Source: JAISFI01 sp031553775
Lineage (GTDB): Bacteria > Bacteroidota > Bacteroidia > Bacteroidales > Azobacteroidaceae
DNA: 64,000 nucleotides
Assembly (NCBI GenBank): GCA_031553775.1
Contig: JAVBLA010000040.1
Span: 1 to 64,000 of the forward strand
Direction of reading: 5' to 3'
Positions 53,136 through 61,370 of this stretch are shown here, piece by piece. Each line of letters opens with the position of its first letter. Position 1 is the first letter of the stretch. The notes under the pieces were generated by a model. It did no database searches, had not been told where the DNA came from, and saw only the letters and a list, made by a program, of their open reading frames with translations. The position numbers and the translations under genes were made by a program.

Positions 53136-53720
53136 TCATTGAAAAAGATTTTTTTCTACTTGCTCACAAATAATATGACCCACTAAAATGTGACTTTCCT
53201 GAATGCGGGGAGTATCTGTTGACGGAATGTTGATTAAAATATCGGAGAGTTGTTTCATCTGTCCTCCTGTAGCTCCGGTCATTCCTATCGTTTGTACTCC
53301 TATTTCTCTCGCTTTTTCAAAAGCTTTAATTATATTGGCTGAATTTCCTGAAGTGGAGATCCCGACCAATATATCGCCTTTCTTAGACATGCCGGAAAGC
53401 ATACGGGAGTAGACCACTTCGAAATTGTAATCGTTACTGACTGCTGTAAGAAAAGACGTGTTACAATGTAAGGCTTCCGAAGGAAGTCCCGGGCGGTCCA
53501 GGTAAAATTTTCCGGAAAACTCAGCTGCTAAATGTTGTGCGTCGGCAGCACTTCCTCCATTTCCACAGAAAAAAACTTTCCCTCCCGACTGAAAGCAAGC
53601 AGTAATGGTATCGATAGATAGCTGTATCGCTTCCAATAATAACCGGTCCTGCATCATTTCCTGCTTAACAAAAATAGATGCCTGTATTCGTTCTTTTATC
53701 ATTGTTTCTGTATTTTTCAA
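53136..53720 (-). CDS. gmhA: D-sedoheptulose 7-phosphate isomerase
   Basis: 194 residues, SIS fold. FFCGNGGSAADAQHLAAEFSGKF at about 50-72 and LVGISTSGNSANIIKAFEKAREIG at about 116-139; NTPSTDTPRIQESHILVGHIICE at the C-terminus holds the catalytic His/Glu pair. It makes heptose 7-phosphate from sedoheptulose 7-phosphate. It stands beside hddA, so the pair should make heptose for LPS or the surface polymer. The short gap to wzc (124 bases) leaves open whether it is in the same operon. Confidence 0.9.
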   Translation of the reverse strand: MKNTETMIKERIQASIFVKQEMMQDRLLLEAIQLSIDTITACFQSGGKVFFCGNGGSAADAQHLAAEFSGKFYLDRPGLPSEALHCNTSFLTAVSNDYNFEVVYSRMLSGMSKKGDILVGISTSGNSANIIKAFEKAREIGVQTIGMTGATGGQMKQLSDILINIPSTDTPRIQESHILVGHIICEQVEKNLFQ

Positions 53721-53741
53721 AGGTGAAGGTAATGTTTAAGA

Positions 53742-54764
53742 TCATATTGTCCAAGTAAAAAGTCCATCTTTTACAAAACGATACGGATAAAAACGACCAT
53801 TAAAAAACTCTAATTCCTTCATTACCTGGTATTTGTTGTTTTTCGGACAATAAAACAGCATAAAACCGCCACCGCCGGCTCCGGATATACGTCCGCCGGT
53901 AGCTCCGCCAGCTTGTGCTTTTTGATAAATATTTTCCAGCAACTCGTTGGATATACCCTGGGCCATTTGTTTTTTATGCACAAAGCCTTCATCGAAGATT
54001 TCCCCGATACGATTGATTTTTCCTGTCAGTAATGCTTCTTTCATTTCCTGGGCCTGCATTTTTATTTTATGCATGGCTTCAATGGAAGAAGTATTGTTGG
54101 AAGAAACATTTTTTTGCTGTTCCTTGATAATATCGGAAGAATTGTGTGTTGTCCGGGTGAAATAGAGCAGCAGGTTATTTTCCAATTCGTACAAATGAGG
54201 TTTATCGATCCGTAAAGGGTTAACAATTACTTTGTTATCCTTATAGAACTCCATATAATTCACTCCTCCGAAAGTCGCGGCATACTGGTCTTGTTTTCCT
54301 CCGGCCATTTGTAGATCTTCCCGTTCGATTGAATATGCATATTGGGCAATATCGTAGCTTCCCAAAGGTAAACGGAGCCACTCGATAAAAGCCCCGAGAA
54401 TGGCAACCACTAAAGTAGAAGAGGTGCCCAGACCCGAACCGGCCGGAACATCCACGGATGTACTCAGCCTGAAGCCTTTCAGTTGTTGCATATAATCTTT
54501 ACAGATGCGGTTATAAACCCCTTTCAGCAAGTCTAATGTGCCGTTGATAGGAAGTTCTCCGGCCAAGGCATGTTGCTGGAATTCCCCCCTGTCAAGACTC
54601 TCCAGAATGATATAAGGTTCGTCGAGGGGTTGTATATTGGCATGAGCGTACAGAGAAATGGTTGCATTCAGGATAGCTCCGCCATAAATATCGGAATAAG
54701 GGCTTACGTCTGATCCGCCTCCGGCGAGACCGATTCTGAGAGGTGCTTTACTTCTGTGTAGCAT
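53742..54764 (-). CDS. hddA: GHMP-family heptose 7-phosphate kinase
   Basis: 340 residues from the ATG at 54764 (MLHRSKAPLRIGLAGGGSDVSPY); a start 18 codons upstream would read a repeat as protein. GHMP motif SVDVPAGSGLGTSSTLVVAIL at about 105-125 is the ATP loop; the C-terminal GATGGRISGAGGGGFMLFYC at about 300-319 is motif 3. It makes the 1,7-bisphosphate in the GDP-heptose branch. Next enzymes gmhB and hddC are not in this window. Twenty-one bases upstream of gmhA. Confidence 0.85.
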   Translation of the reverse strand: MLHRSKAPLRIGLAGGGSDVSPYSDIYGGAILNATISLYAHANIQPLDEPYIILESLDRGEFQQHALAGELPINGTLDLLKGVYNRICKDYMQQLKGFRLSTSVDVPAGSGLGTSSTLVVAILGAFIEWLRLPLGSYDIAQYAYSIEREDLQMAGGKQDQYAATFGGVNYMEFYKDNKVIVNPLRIDKPHLYELENNLLLYFTRTTHNSSDIIKEQQKNVSSNNTSSIEAMHKIKMQAQEMKEALLTGKINRIGEIFDEGFVHKKQMAQGISNELLENIYQKAQAGGATGGRISGAGGGGFMLFYCPKNNKYQVMKELEFFNGRFYPYRFVKDGLFTWTI

Positions 54765-54779
54765 AATACCCGGAAAACG

Positions 54780-54832
54780 ACAATTGATAATTGATAACGA
54801 TTGAAGCATCGTTGTCAATTATCAATTATCCA
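54780..54832. repeat. AT-rich spacer repeat between tsf and hddA
   Basis: CAATTGATAATTGATAACGAT on the left is mirrored by ATCGTTGTCAATTATCAATT on the right, giving a perfect-arm hairpin around GAAGC, in the gap between two minus-strand genes. Confidence 0.7.
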
Positions 54833-54851
54833 ATATTTATTGATTCAAAAA

Positions 54852-55676
54852 TTAATCTACATTCAGTGTAACCCGTTTGAACGCAACAACGGTCAGTTCT
54901 TTGTCCTGTTGTTTCAGGTATTGTTCAATAGTGATTTTTGCATCTTTAACGAAAGCCTGAGACAGGAGCGTATTTTCCTGGAAGAATTTGTTCAATGCGC
55001 CTTCGGCAATTTTGTCCAGGATGGCTTCCGGTTTGCCGGCTTCGATTGCTTTTTCTTTGGCAATTTTCAGTTCTTTAGCTGCTACTTCGGCCGGAACCTC
55101 ATCTTTACAGATGGCAATCGGGTTCATAGCTGCAACCTGCATGGCTACATCTTTTGCTACCTGTGCATCTACATTGGCGAGATTGAAACCGACAATAGTA
55201 GCCAGTTTGTTACCCGGGTGAATGTAAGATACTGTAGTGGCTGCGTTGACGAACTCATAAGCGCCCAGTTCCATTTTTTCACCTGTTACGCCGATTCTGT
55301 CGGTGATCAGGTTAGCGATAGAACTTCCGTCGATAGTTAAAGCGTTCAATTCTTCAACGTTTGCCGGTTTATTCTGTAAAGCCTCATCCAGGATGGATTT
55401 GGTCAATGCTACGAAATCTGCATTTTTAGCAACGAAGTCGGTTTCACATTTCAAAGCTACTATAGCGGCAAATTCGCCGTTTACTGCAGCTAAGCAACAT
55501 CCTTCGGAAGCTTCGCGGTCTTCGCGTTTTGCGGCGACAGCCTGTCCTTTTTTGCGGATAATTTCTATTGCTTTGTCATAATCTCCGTCTGCTTCGGTGA
55601 GGGCGTTTTTGCAGTCCATCATCCCTGCACCTGTCATTTTACGCAAGTGCGTAATATCTGCCATTGTTACTGCCAT
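54852..55676 (-). CDS. tsf: Elongation factor Ts
   Basis: 274 residues. The N-terminal UBA-like domain MADITHLRKMTGAGMMDCKNALTEA at about 5-30 is followed by the core with ALKCETDFVAKNADFVAL at about 73-90 that opens the EF-Tu nucleotide pocket. It recycles EF-Tu to its GTP form. Last gene of rplM-rpsI-rpsB-tsf. The first four residues (MAVT) precede a second candidate start MADI; both are possible. Confidence 0.96.
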   Translation of the reverse strand: MAVTMADITHLRKMTGAGMMDCKNALTEADGDYDKAIEIIRKKGQAVAAKREDREASEGCCLAAVNGEFAAIVALKCETDFVAKNADFVALTKSILDEALQNKPANVEELNALTIDGSSIANLITDRIGVTGEKMELGAYEFVNAATTVSYIHPGNKLATIVGFNLANVDAQVAKDVAMQVAAMNPIAICKDEVPAEVAAKELKIAKEKAIEAGKPEAILDKIAEGALNKFFQENTLLSQAFVKDAKITIEQYLKQQDKELTVVAFKRVTLNVD

Positions 55677-55685
55677 ATTCTTTAA

Positions 55686-55791
55686 AAATTGAAAATTGAT
55701 AATTGAAAATTGATAATTAAAAATTGAAATGCTTTCAGAAGAACTTATACATTCCTAATTTTCAATTATCAATTTTCAATTGTCAATTATT
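55686..55791. repeat. AT-rich inverted spacer repeat between rpsB and tsf
   Basis: AATTGAAAATTGATAATTG repeated on the left and CAATTATCAATTTTCAATTG plus TCAATTAT on the right enclose a loop of about 40 bases. The largest copy of the spacer family. Confidence 0.75.
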
Positions 55792-55797
55792 TTGTTA

Positions 55798-56655
55798 TTA
55801 TTCTTCTTCTTTTTCCTTCACAATCTTACTCAGCACATTTGCATTCAAGGCTTCTTCGTCTTCTTTGGCGATGAATTCCTTCTTTACTGCTTTAGCTTTT
55901 CTTTCTCTTCTGGGAGCCGGAGCTTCTTCTTCCGTATCGGCTGCTGCAGAGGAGTCTGCTTTTTCGATCTTGCGTTCTTCCAGACCTTCCTGAATAGCGG
56001 CACAAATGGCTTCCATGATTACATCTACAGATTTTGTAGCATCGTCGTTAGCCGGGATTACGAAATCGATATTGGCCGGATTAGAGTTGGTATCTACCAT
56101 AGCGAATACGGGGATACCCAGTCTGTTTGCTTCGGCAACAGCGATATGTTCCTTCATTACGTCTACAACGAACAGGGCGGAAGGCAGGCGGTTCAGGTCT
56201 GCGATAGAACCGAGGTTCTTTTCCAATTTGGCGCGTTGACGGGTAATTTGCAGTTTTTCCCTTTTGGAGAGATTGTCGAAAGTTCCGTCTTTGGTCATTT
56301 TGTCGATGGTAGTCATCTTTTTAACCGCTTTACGGATGGTGGGGAAGTTGGTGAGCATACCGCCCGGCCAACGTTCTATTACGTAAGGCATTCCAACAGA
56401 GGTAGCTCTGTCGGCCACGATTTGTTTTGCTTGTTTTTTAGTGGCGACGAATAACACTTTACGGCCTGATTTTACGACCTGTTTAAGTGCTGCAGCGGCT
56501 TCGTCTACTTTGGCAACTGTTTTATACAAGTCAATGATATGAATACCATTGCGCTCCATGAAAATATAAGGAGCCATAGCGGGGTTCCACTTCCTTTTCA
56601 GGTGTCCGAAGTGTACGCCTGCTTCTAATAACTGATCAAAATTTACTCTTGACAT
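55798..56655 (-). CDS. rpsB: 30S ribosomal protein uS2
   Basis: 285 residues. The core starts MSRVNFDQLLEAGVHFGHLKRKWNPAMAPYIF and has ERWPGGMLTNFPTIRKAV and NRLGIPVFAMVDTNSNPANIDFVIPANDDA. The last 50 residues are a charged, Ala/Glu/Lys-rich tail not seen in the 240-residue E. coli form and common in Bacteroidota. It binds the 30S head-body junction. A 211-base gap upstream, after rpsI, holds candidate RNA structure. Confidence 0.96.
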   Translation of the reverse strand: MSRVNFDQLLEAGVHFGHLKRKWNPAMAPYIFMERNGIHIIDLYKTVAKVDEAAAALKQVVKSGRKVLFVATKKQAKQIVADRATSVGMPYVIERWPGGMLTNFPTIRKAVKKMTTIDKMTKDGTFDNLSKREKLQITRQRAKLEKNLGSIADLNRLPSALFVVDVMKEHIAVAEANRLGIPVFAMVDTNSNPANIDFVIPANDDATKSVDVIMEAICAAIQEGLEERKIEKADSSAAADTEEEAPAPRRERKAKAVKKEFIAKEDEEALNANVLSKIVKEKEEE

Positions 56656-56700
56656 TTGTTTTTGTTTAATTTTTGTTGTTTACCTTCTTTTGTTCACTCA

Positions 56701-56760
56701 ACCTGTGGGCAGTTGTTCGACAAATCTGCTTGCGGAACAAGTCTCACCGGTTTAGATACT
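56701..56760 (-). promoter_or_regulatory. Candidate structured leader of rpsB
   Basis: On the minus strand this block has two short hairpins, CTTG-TTCCG-CAAG (56741-56729) and TTGT-CGA-ACAA (56723-56713). TTGTTC in the first can instead pair with GAACAA in the second, so two folds exclude each other. It lies 45-105 bases upstream of the rpsB ATG, is more GC-rich than the flanks, and is a plausible site for uS2 autoregulation. Not matched to a known family by me. Confidence 0.35.
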
Positions 56761-56779
56761 AAACAGAATAAATTGAGAA

Positions 56780-56806
56780 CTAAAAACTAAAAACTAAAAA
56801 CTAAAA
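56780..56806. repeat. Tandem CTAAAAA repeat
   Basis: Three exact and one shortened copy of the 7-base unit CTAAAAA between rpsI and rpsB. The flanking AACTGAAAA (56813) and TTTTCAGTT (56850) form an inverted repeat just after rpsI. Confidence 0.7.
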
Positions 56807-56866
56807 GCTAACAACTGAAAATGGAGTATTGCTGTTTTTTCAGATTCTGTTTTCAGTTCAAAAAGA

Positions 56867-57253
56867 TTAACGTTTGGAGAATTGGAATCTCTTTCTTGCT
56901 TTCGGTTGTCCCGGTTTTTTCCTTTCCACTTCGCGCGGGTCACGTGTCATGAATCCTTCAGACCTGAGAGCAGGTTTATCTTCCGGATTGATTTTTACGA
57001 GTGCGCGGGCGATACCCAAGCGGGCAGCTTCCGATTGTCCTTTGAAACCACCGCCATCCAGGTTGATTTTGATATCGTATTTTTCAGCGACACCTAATTT
57101 GTTCAGCGGTTGTTTTACTACATATTGAAGAATCGGGGAGGGGAAGTAAACTTCGATATCACGTTTGTTGATTGTGATTTTTCCGGTACCTTCGCTGACG
57201 TATACACGTGCAACAGCAGCTTTACGCCTTCCTAATGCATTAACTACTTCCAT
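56867..57253 (-). CDS. rpsI: 30S ribosomal protein uS9
   Basis: 128 residues. ALGRRKAAVARVYVSEGTG at about 6-24, GGGFKGQSEAARLGIARAL at about 66-84 and the basic C-terminus RKRFQFSKR that reaches the P-site tRNA. Five bases after rplM, the conserved pair. Confidence 0.97.
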   Translation of the reverse strand: MEVVNALGRRKAAVARVYVSEGTGKITINKRDIEVYFPSPILQYVVKQPLNKLGVAEKYDIKINLDGGGFKGQSEAARLGIARALVKINPEDKPALRSEGFMTRDPREVERKKPGQPKARKRFQFSKR

Positions 57254-57258
57254 TGTTC

Positions 57259-57714
57259 TTATTTAAGAGTATTAATATCGATAAATTTGGGTTGTTGCGC
57301 TTCATGTTTATGTTCGGTTCCGTCGTAAACATAAAGATTTCCGAGTAACTTCGCACCCAGGCGGTTTTTAGGGAGCATACCTTTTACTACTTTGTTGAAT
57401 AAACGGTCGGAACCTTTTTTCATCAGGGTAGCAGGTGTATTTTCTCTTTGCCCTCCGGGATATCCGGTGTGACTCAGATAAATACGGTCATTCCATTTGT
57501 TACCGGTCAAAACCACTTTATCGGCATTGATTACGATTACATTGTCACCACAATCCACATGCGGTGTAAAGCTGGGTTTATATTTGCCTCTCAAAAGCTT
57601 TGCCACTTTTGAAGCCAAACGTCCCAAATGTTGGTCGGTTGCGTCTACAATGACCCATTCTTTGTTAACAGTTGCCTTGTTAGCAGAAATGGTCTTATAA
57701 CTTAAAGTATCCAC
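57259..57714 (-). CDS. rplM: 50S ribosomal protein uL13
   Basis: 151 residues. VIVDATDQHLGRLASKVAKLLRGKYKPSFTPHVDCGD at about 21-57 and the KGMLPKNRLGAKLLGNLYVYDG signature at about 113-134. It binds 23S rRNA domain II. First gene of the rplM-rpsI-rpsB-tsf operon, with a leader of about 120 bases after its promoter. Confidence 0.97.
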   Translation of the reverse strand: MDTLSYKTISANKATVNKEWVIVDATDQHLGRLASKVAKLLRGKYKPSFTPHVDCGDNVIVINADKVVLTGNKWNDRIYLSHTGYPGGQRENTPATLMKKGSDRLFNKVVKGMLPKNRLGAKLLGNLYVYDGTEHKHEAQQPKFIDINTLK

Positions 57715-57842
57715 TGCTTAATAATTTTTTTAGTTAATAAAATTGTTCTTTTGATTTTTGCATCATTTATCTTTTTTGGACACTGTAAAGATAAAGAATT
57801 AAAAATCAGATAATTAGATAATTTTGGATAATATTCGGCTTG

Positions 57843-57874
57843 CAAAGATAAGGCTTTTGTTTGGAACTCGCAAA
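57843..57874 (-). promoter_or_regulatory. Promoter of rplM-rpsI-rpsB-tsf
   Basis: On the minus strand TTTG (57874-57871), a 20-base spacer and TATCTTTG (57850-57843) match the consensus exactly. Confidence 0.8.
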
Positions 57875-58082
57875 TTTAAAAAGCTTAAAATCAGGGGGAT
57901 TTTGGTGGGTGTGTAAATGTTTTTGGGTGTAAAAATATTTTGAATAAAAACACTTTCTGTATCTTTTTTTGCTGCGCCAAAAAAAGGTACCAAAAAAAGG
58001 CGCTTTGTCGAAAAGAACTCGTTCGCTCGCTGCGCTCTCTCCCTCAGACAGCTTTTCGACAGCAAGGTATTGTCCCCCCTAA

Positions 58083-58115
58083 CCCCCAGCGGGGGATTGA
58101 CCGGGCTTCGCCCGG
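58083..58115. repeat. Two GC-rich hairpins
   Basis: CCCCCAGCGGGGG (58083-58095) and CCGGGCTTCGCCCGG (58101-58115) are adjacent perfect short palindromes, far richer in GC than the surroundings. Confidence 0.75.
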
Positions 58116-58179
58116 GTGGAATTGGGCAATTTTGTGTGGTAATATTGTTTGCGAAGTCTCGTCATTGCGATTCCCCACC

Positions 58180-58257
58180 CCGTCATTGCGAGGAGGAACG
58201 ACAAAGCAATCTCCTGCCAATCGCAAGGGATTGCTTCGCTGTTGCTCGCAATGACGG
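58180..58257. repeat. REP-like hairpin, copy 3
   Basis: CCGTCATTGCGAG (58180-58192) and CTCGCAATGACGG (58245-58257) are exact 13-bp reverse complements; AAGCAATCTCC and GGGATTGCTT pair inside. The same family as 5123 and 26658. Confidence 0.85.
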
Positions 58258-58415
58258 TTATCTTCATCAGAATAAACCTTGTGCAAAATGTTCATTTGAT
58301 TAAACGAACAGCCGATGCGGCTCCGCCTTCGGCGAAAGCCTTGACCTATTTGTAATTTTCTTAAAAATATCCTCCAAGGTGATAACCTTGTATAAAAATA
58401 TTCAAATCGTTCTCT

Positions 58416-61151
58416 TTATAATTGATTTTGAATTTGACGATTATTTTTTAAGAACCGTATCATTCCTTTCACCAACTCGACCAAAGGAAGCGGAGCCAAA
58501 GATAATCCGATGACCCACAGCCATTGTTGTTGTGTTAAAGGAGCCAGGTGGAATATGTCGTGCAATGCCGGGATTTCGATAACAATCAGCATTAATCCGA
58601 TAACAATTGCGATGGCGCCCAGTAGGTATTTGTTGCCGAACATTCCTCTGAAAGCTGAATGATAAGGTGATCGTACATTCAATACATGGGTGATCTGTGT
58701 GAAGGCAAGGACTGCGAATGTCATTGTCCGGGCCGTATCGATCTGGATTTCTTCGCTAAGTCCGGCAGCTATACATGATTTGATCCCGATCCAGTAGGCC
58801 AGGAGGGAGAGTCCTCCGATCATTATTCCCTGCAGAAGAATTCTCAGGGTGAATTCCCTGTTCATAATATTTTGTTTGGCATTCAGGGGTTTCCGTTGCA
58901 TGATTCCCGGATCTGCGGGATCTACACTGAGTGCCAGGGCCGGGAGACTGTCGGTTACCAGGTTGATCCAGAGGATGTGGATCGGCAGCAGCGGAGTGGC
59001 CCAGTTGGCTAATACGGCCGTGAATAATACGACGATTTCTCCGATATTGGTTGAAAGCATGAACTGGATGGCTTTCAGTATATTGTCGAATATGCGGCGC
59101 CCTTCTTCCACGGCAGCGACGATTGTAGAGAAATTATCGTCGGTAAGCACAATATCTGCAGCTTCTTTGGATACATCGGTTCCTACAATCCCCATAGCAG
59201 CGCCTATATCGGCCAGTTTAAGAGCCGGGGCGTCGTTGACTCCGTCGCCTGTCATGGCTACAATATCTCCGGAATCCTGGAATGCTTTTACGATACGGAC
59301 CTTATGTTCCGGTGAAACACGGGCATATACGGCTACATGATGTACTTTTTCGAGCAATTCCTTCTCCGTCATCTTTTCCACTTCCGATCCGGTGAGTGCA
59401 ATATCTCCCTCCTGCATGATACTGAGTTCTCTGGCAATGGCTACGGCTGTTGCCTTGTGGTCGCCGGTAATCATTACCGGTTTAATACCGGCTTCCCGGC
59501 ATTTTTCGACAGCGACTTTCACTTCGGGGCGGGGTGGATCTATCATTCCCAGCATTCCCACAAAGACTAAGTCTTTTTCGAGTGTTTCCGGTGTTACTTT
59601 TTCGGGGATGGTATCGATAATTTTGTATCCCATGGCCAGTACGCGCAGTGCATTATCGGCTAGGGACGCATTGGCATGCCTGATTGTATCTTTTTGTTTG
59701 TCGCTTATCTGACTGGCTATGTTATTTTCCGATATCCGGTTACAGCAGGCGAGGAGTTCGTCCAGACCACCTTTGGTACAGACTTCATATTTCCCGTCCG
59801 GTAATTGGTGTACGGTAGTCATCAGTTTCCTTTCCGAATCGAACGGAATTTCCGCTTTGCGGGGAAGTTCCGTATCCAGGAGGTTTTTATTGATGCCGAA
59901 TGAAAGTCCGAGGTCGATCAGTGCCGTCTCCGTAGGATCTCCGGCTGTTTTGTAACTTCCTTTTTCTTCCGAGAGTTTGGCATCGTTGGCCAATATGGCA
60001 ATTTGTATCAGGTGTTTCTGTTCTCCGGTCAGTTTCTTTTGCTCGCCGGTATCCGGCAGGTTTATTTGTCCTGAAATATTTTCGGTTTTGCCGTCGGTAT
60101 AGAGTCTGACTACCGTCATTCTATTTTGGGTAAGAGTTCCTGTTTTATCCGAACAGATTACAGTGGTACTGCCCAGGGTTTCTACCGATGGCAGGGTTCT
60201 GACGATCGCATTTCTTTTGGCTAAGCGTTGTACTCCTACGGCAAGAACGATGGTCGATACCACCGGCAATCCTTCAGGTATGGCTGCTGCCGCCAGGCTG
60301 ACGGCGATCATGAACATTTCCAGAACATGGTGATCATAATAAACACCGACTCCGAAAATGATAGCACAGATGATTAATGCAGCGATTCCCAGGTTTTTTC
60401 CCAGCTTTTCGAGTTTTTCCTGTAAAGGTGTCTGGAAGTCGGGAACCGACTGGATCATGGCTGCAATTTTACCTACCTCCGTATGCATGCCGGTTCCGAT
60501 GACAATCCCTTTTCCCCGGCCGTAGGATACGGTACTGGAGGAGAATCCCAGATTATCACGATCGCCTAATGCCACTTCATCAGAAAGGATTGCTTCCGTA
60601 AATTTTTCTTCAGGTACCGATTCTCCGGTCAGTGCGGCATCCTGTACTTTCAGGTTGACGGCTTCTGCCAGCCGGAGATCTGCCGGAATGGAATCGCCGG
60701 TATCCAGTAAGACGATATCTCCGGGTACTAAGTACTTGGATTCGATCACTTCTACCTGTCCGTTGCGGATTACTTTACACTGTGGCGCCGACATTTTTTC
60801 CAGTGCTTCGAGCGATTGTTCCGCTTTGGCTTCCTGTGCCACACCGATAATGGCATTGATGATAACGATCGCCATGATGATGATGGCATCGGTAAAGCCT
60901 TCTCCCTGCATATATCCTACAATTCCGGAGATAACGGCGGCTATTACCAGTACGATAATCATGAAACTCCTGAATTGCGCCAGGAATTTCATCAGCAGGC
61001 TTTTGTTTTTTTTCTTTTCGAATTCGTTGGCTCCGTATTGAGAGAGGCGTTTTTGCGCTTCTCCGGAAGTGAGTCCGGCAGAAAGGGAAGTGTTGAAGTG
61101 CTGAGCTACATCTTCAACCGGCATAGTGTAGAATTTTTTGGTTAGTTCCAT
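58416..61151 (-). CDS. Ca2+-type P-type ATPase
   Basis: 911 residues from the ATG at 61151 (MELTKKFYTMPVEDVAQHFNTSL); a longer frame reads through its promoter. N-terminal cation-ATPase domain, actuator TGES at about 175-178, M4 motif AAAIPEGLP at about 289-297, phosphorylation site SDKTGTLTQNRMT at about 334-346, MITGDHKATAVAIA, hinge MTGDGVNDAPALK at about 620, and M6 NLVTDSLPALALSVDPAD. PEGLP with NLVTDSLPA is the Ca2+-ATPase type (P2A/P2B). It would pump Ca2+ or similar divalent cations out of the cytoplasm. Monocistronic. Confidence 0.9.
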   Translation of the reverse strand: MELTKKFYTMPVEDVAQHFNTSLSAGLTSGEAQKRLSQYGANEFEKKKNKSLLMKFLAQFRSFMIIVLVIAAVISGIVGYMQGEGFTDAIIIMAIVIINAIIGVAQEAKAEQSLEALEKMSAPQCKVIRNGQVEVIESKYLVPGDIVLLDTGDSIPADLRLAEAVNLKVQDAALTGESVPEEKFTEAILSDEVALGDRDNLGFSSSTVSYGRGKGIVIGTGMHTEVGKIAAMIQSVPDFQTPLQEKLEKLGKNLGIAALIICAIIFGVGVYYDHHVLEMFMIAVSLAAAAIPEGLPVVSTIVLAVGVQRLAKRNAIVRTLPSVETLGSTTVICSDKTGTLTQNRMTVVRLYTDGKTENISGQINLPDTGEQKKLTGEQKHLIQIAILANDAKLSEEKGSYKTAGDPTETALIDLGLSFGINKNLLDTELPRKAEIPFDSERKLMTTVHQLPDGKYEVCTKGGLDELLACCNRISENNIASQISDKQKDTIRHANASLADNALRVLAMGYKIIDTIPEKVTPETLEKDLVFVGMLGMIDPPRPEVKVAVEKCREAGIKPVMITGDHKATAVAIARELSIMQEGDIALTGSEVEKMTEKELLEKVHHVAVYARVSPEHKVRIVKAFQDSGDIVAMTGDGVNDAPALKLADIGAAMGIVGTDVSKEAADIVLTDDNFSTIVAAVEEGRRIFDNILKAIQFMLSTNIGEIVVLFTAVLANWATPLLPIHILWINLVTDSLPALALSVDPADPGIMQRKPLNAKQNIMNREFTLRILLQGIMIGGLSLLAYWIGIKSCIAAGLSEEIQIDTARTMTFAVLAFTQITHVLNVRSPYHSAFRGMFGNKYLLGAIAIVIGLMLIVIEIPALHDIFHLAPLTQQQWLWVIGLSLAPLPLVELVKGMIRFLKNNRQIQNQL

Positions 61152-61184
61152 TGTTATAGCGTTTTTGATCTTTGAAAATTGCTG

Positions 61185-61192
61185 CAAAGATA
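61185..61192 (-). promoter_or_regulatory. -7 element for the P-type ATPase gene
   Basis: Minus-strand TATCTTTG fits TAnnTTTG, 34 bases upstream of the ATG. It supports the shorter start. Confidence 0.6.
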
Positions 61193-61280
61193 GTGCAATA
61201 TGCTTATATATCTGTACTTGTTCTTTCTTCTGAATGACAAATATTAACAATAAAGACAAAAAAAGATCAAAGAATAGGCG

Positions 61281-61288
61281 TAATTTTG
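61281..61288 (+). promoter_or_regulatory. -7 element for the AEC transporter gene
   Basis: TAATTTTG fits TAnnTTTG, about 80 bases upstream of the ATG; no good -33. It faces away from the ATPase promoter. Confidence 0.45.
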
Positions 61289-61370
61289 CGGGGAAAAGAA
61301 GCTTTAATAATTGAAAATTTGGGATTGCTGGAGCGGGTTTTGCAAATAAAAATTGAGAATATAGATACTG

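Larger units (their letters stand above)
57875..58415. other. Gene-free repeat island
   Basis: About 540 bases with no supported gene. It holds, from left to right, a poly-A-broken GC-rich unit (57965-58060), two GC hairpins (58083-58115), a half copy of the REP-like unit (TCGTCATTGCGA at 58159), a full REP-like hairpin (58180-58257) and the GC-rich unit GCCGATGCGGCTCCGCCTTC (58309-58332). Short open frames here on both strands are translations of the palindromes and are not genes. The island separates the rplM promoter from the convergent end of the P-type ATPase gene. Confidence 0.7.

Noticed and set aside
58044..58303. Several overlapping short frames on both strands
   Set aside because: They translate REP-like and GC-rich palindromes in all frames and have no coding bias or start signals.
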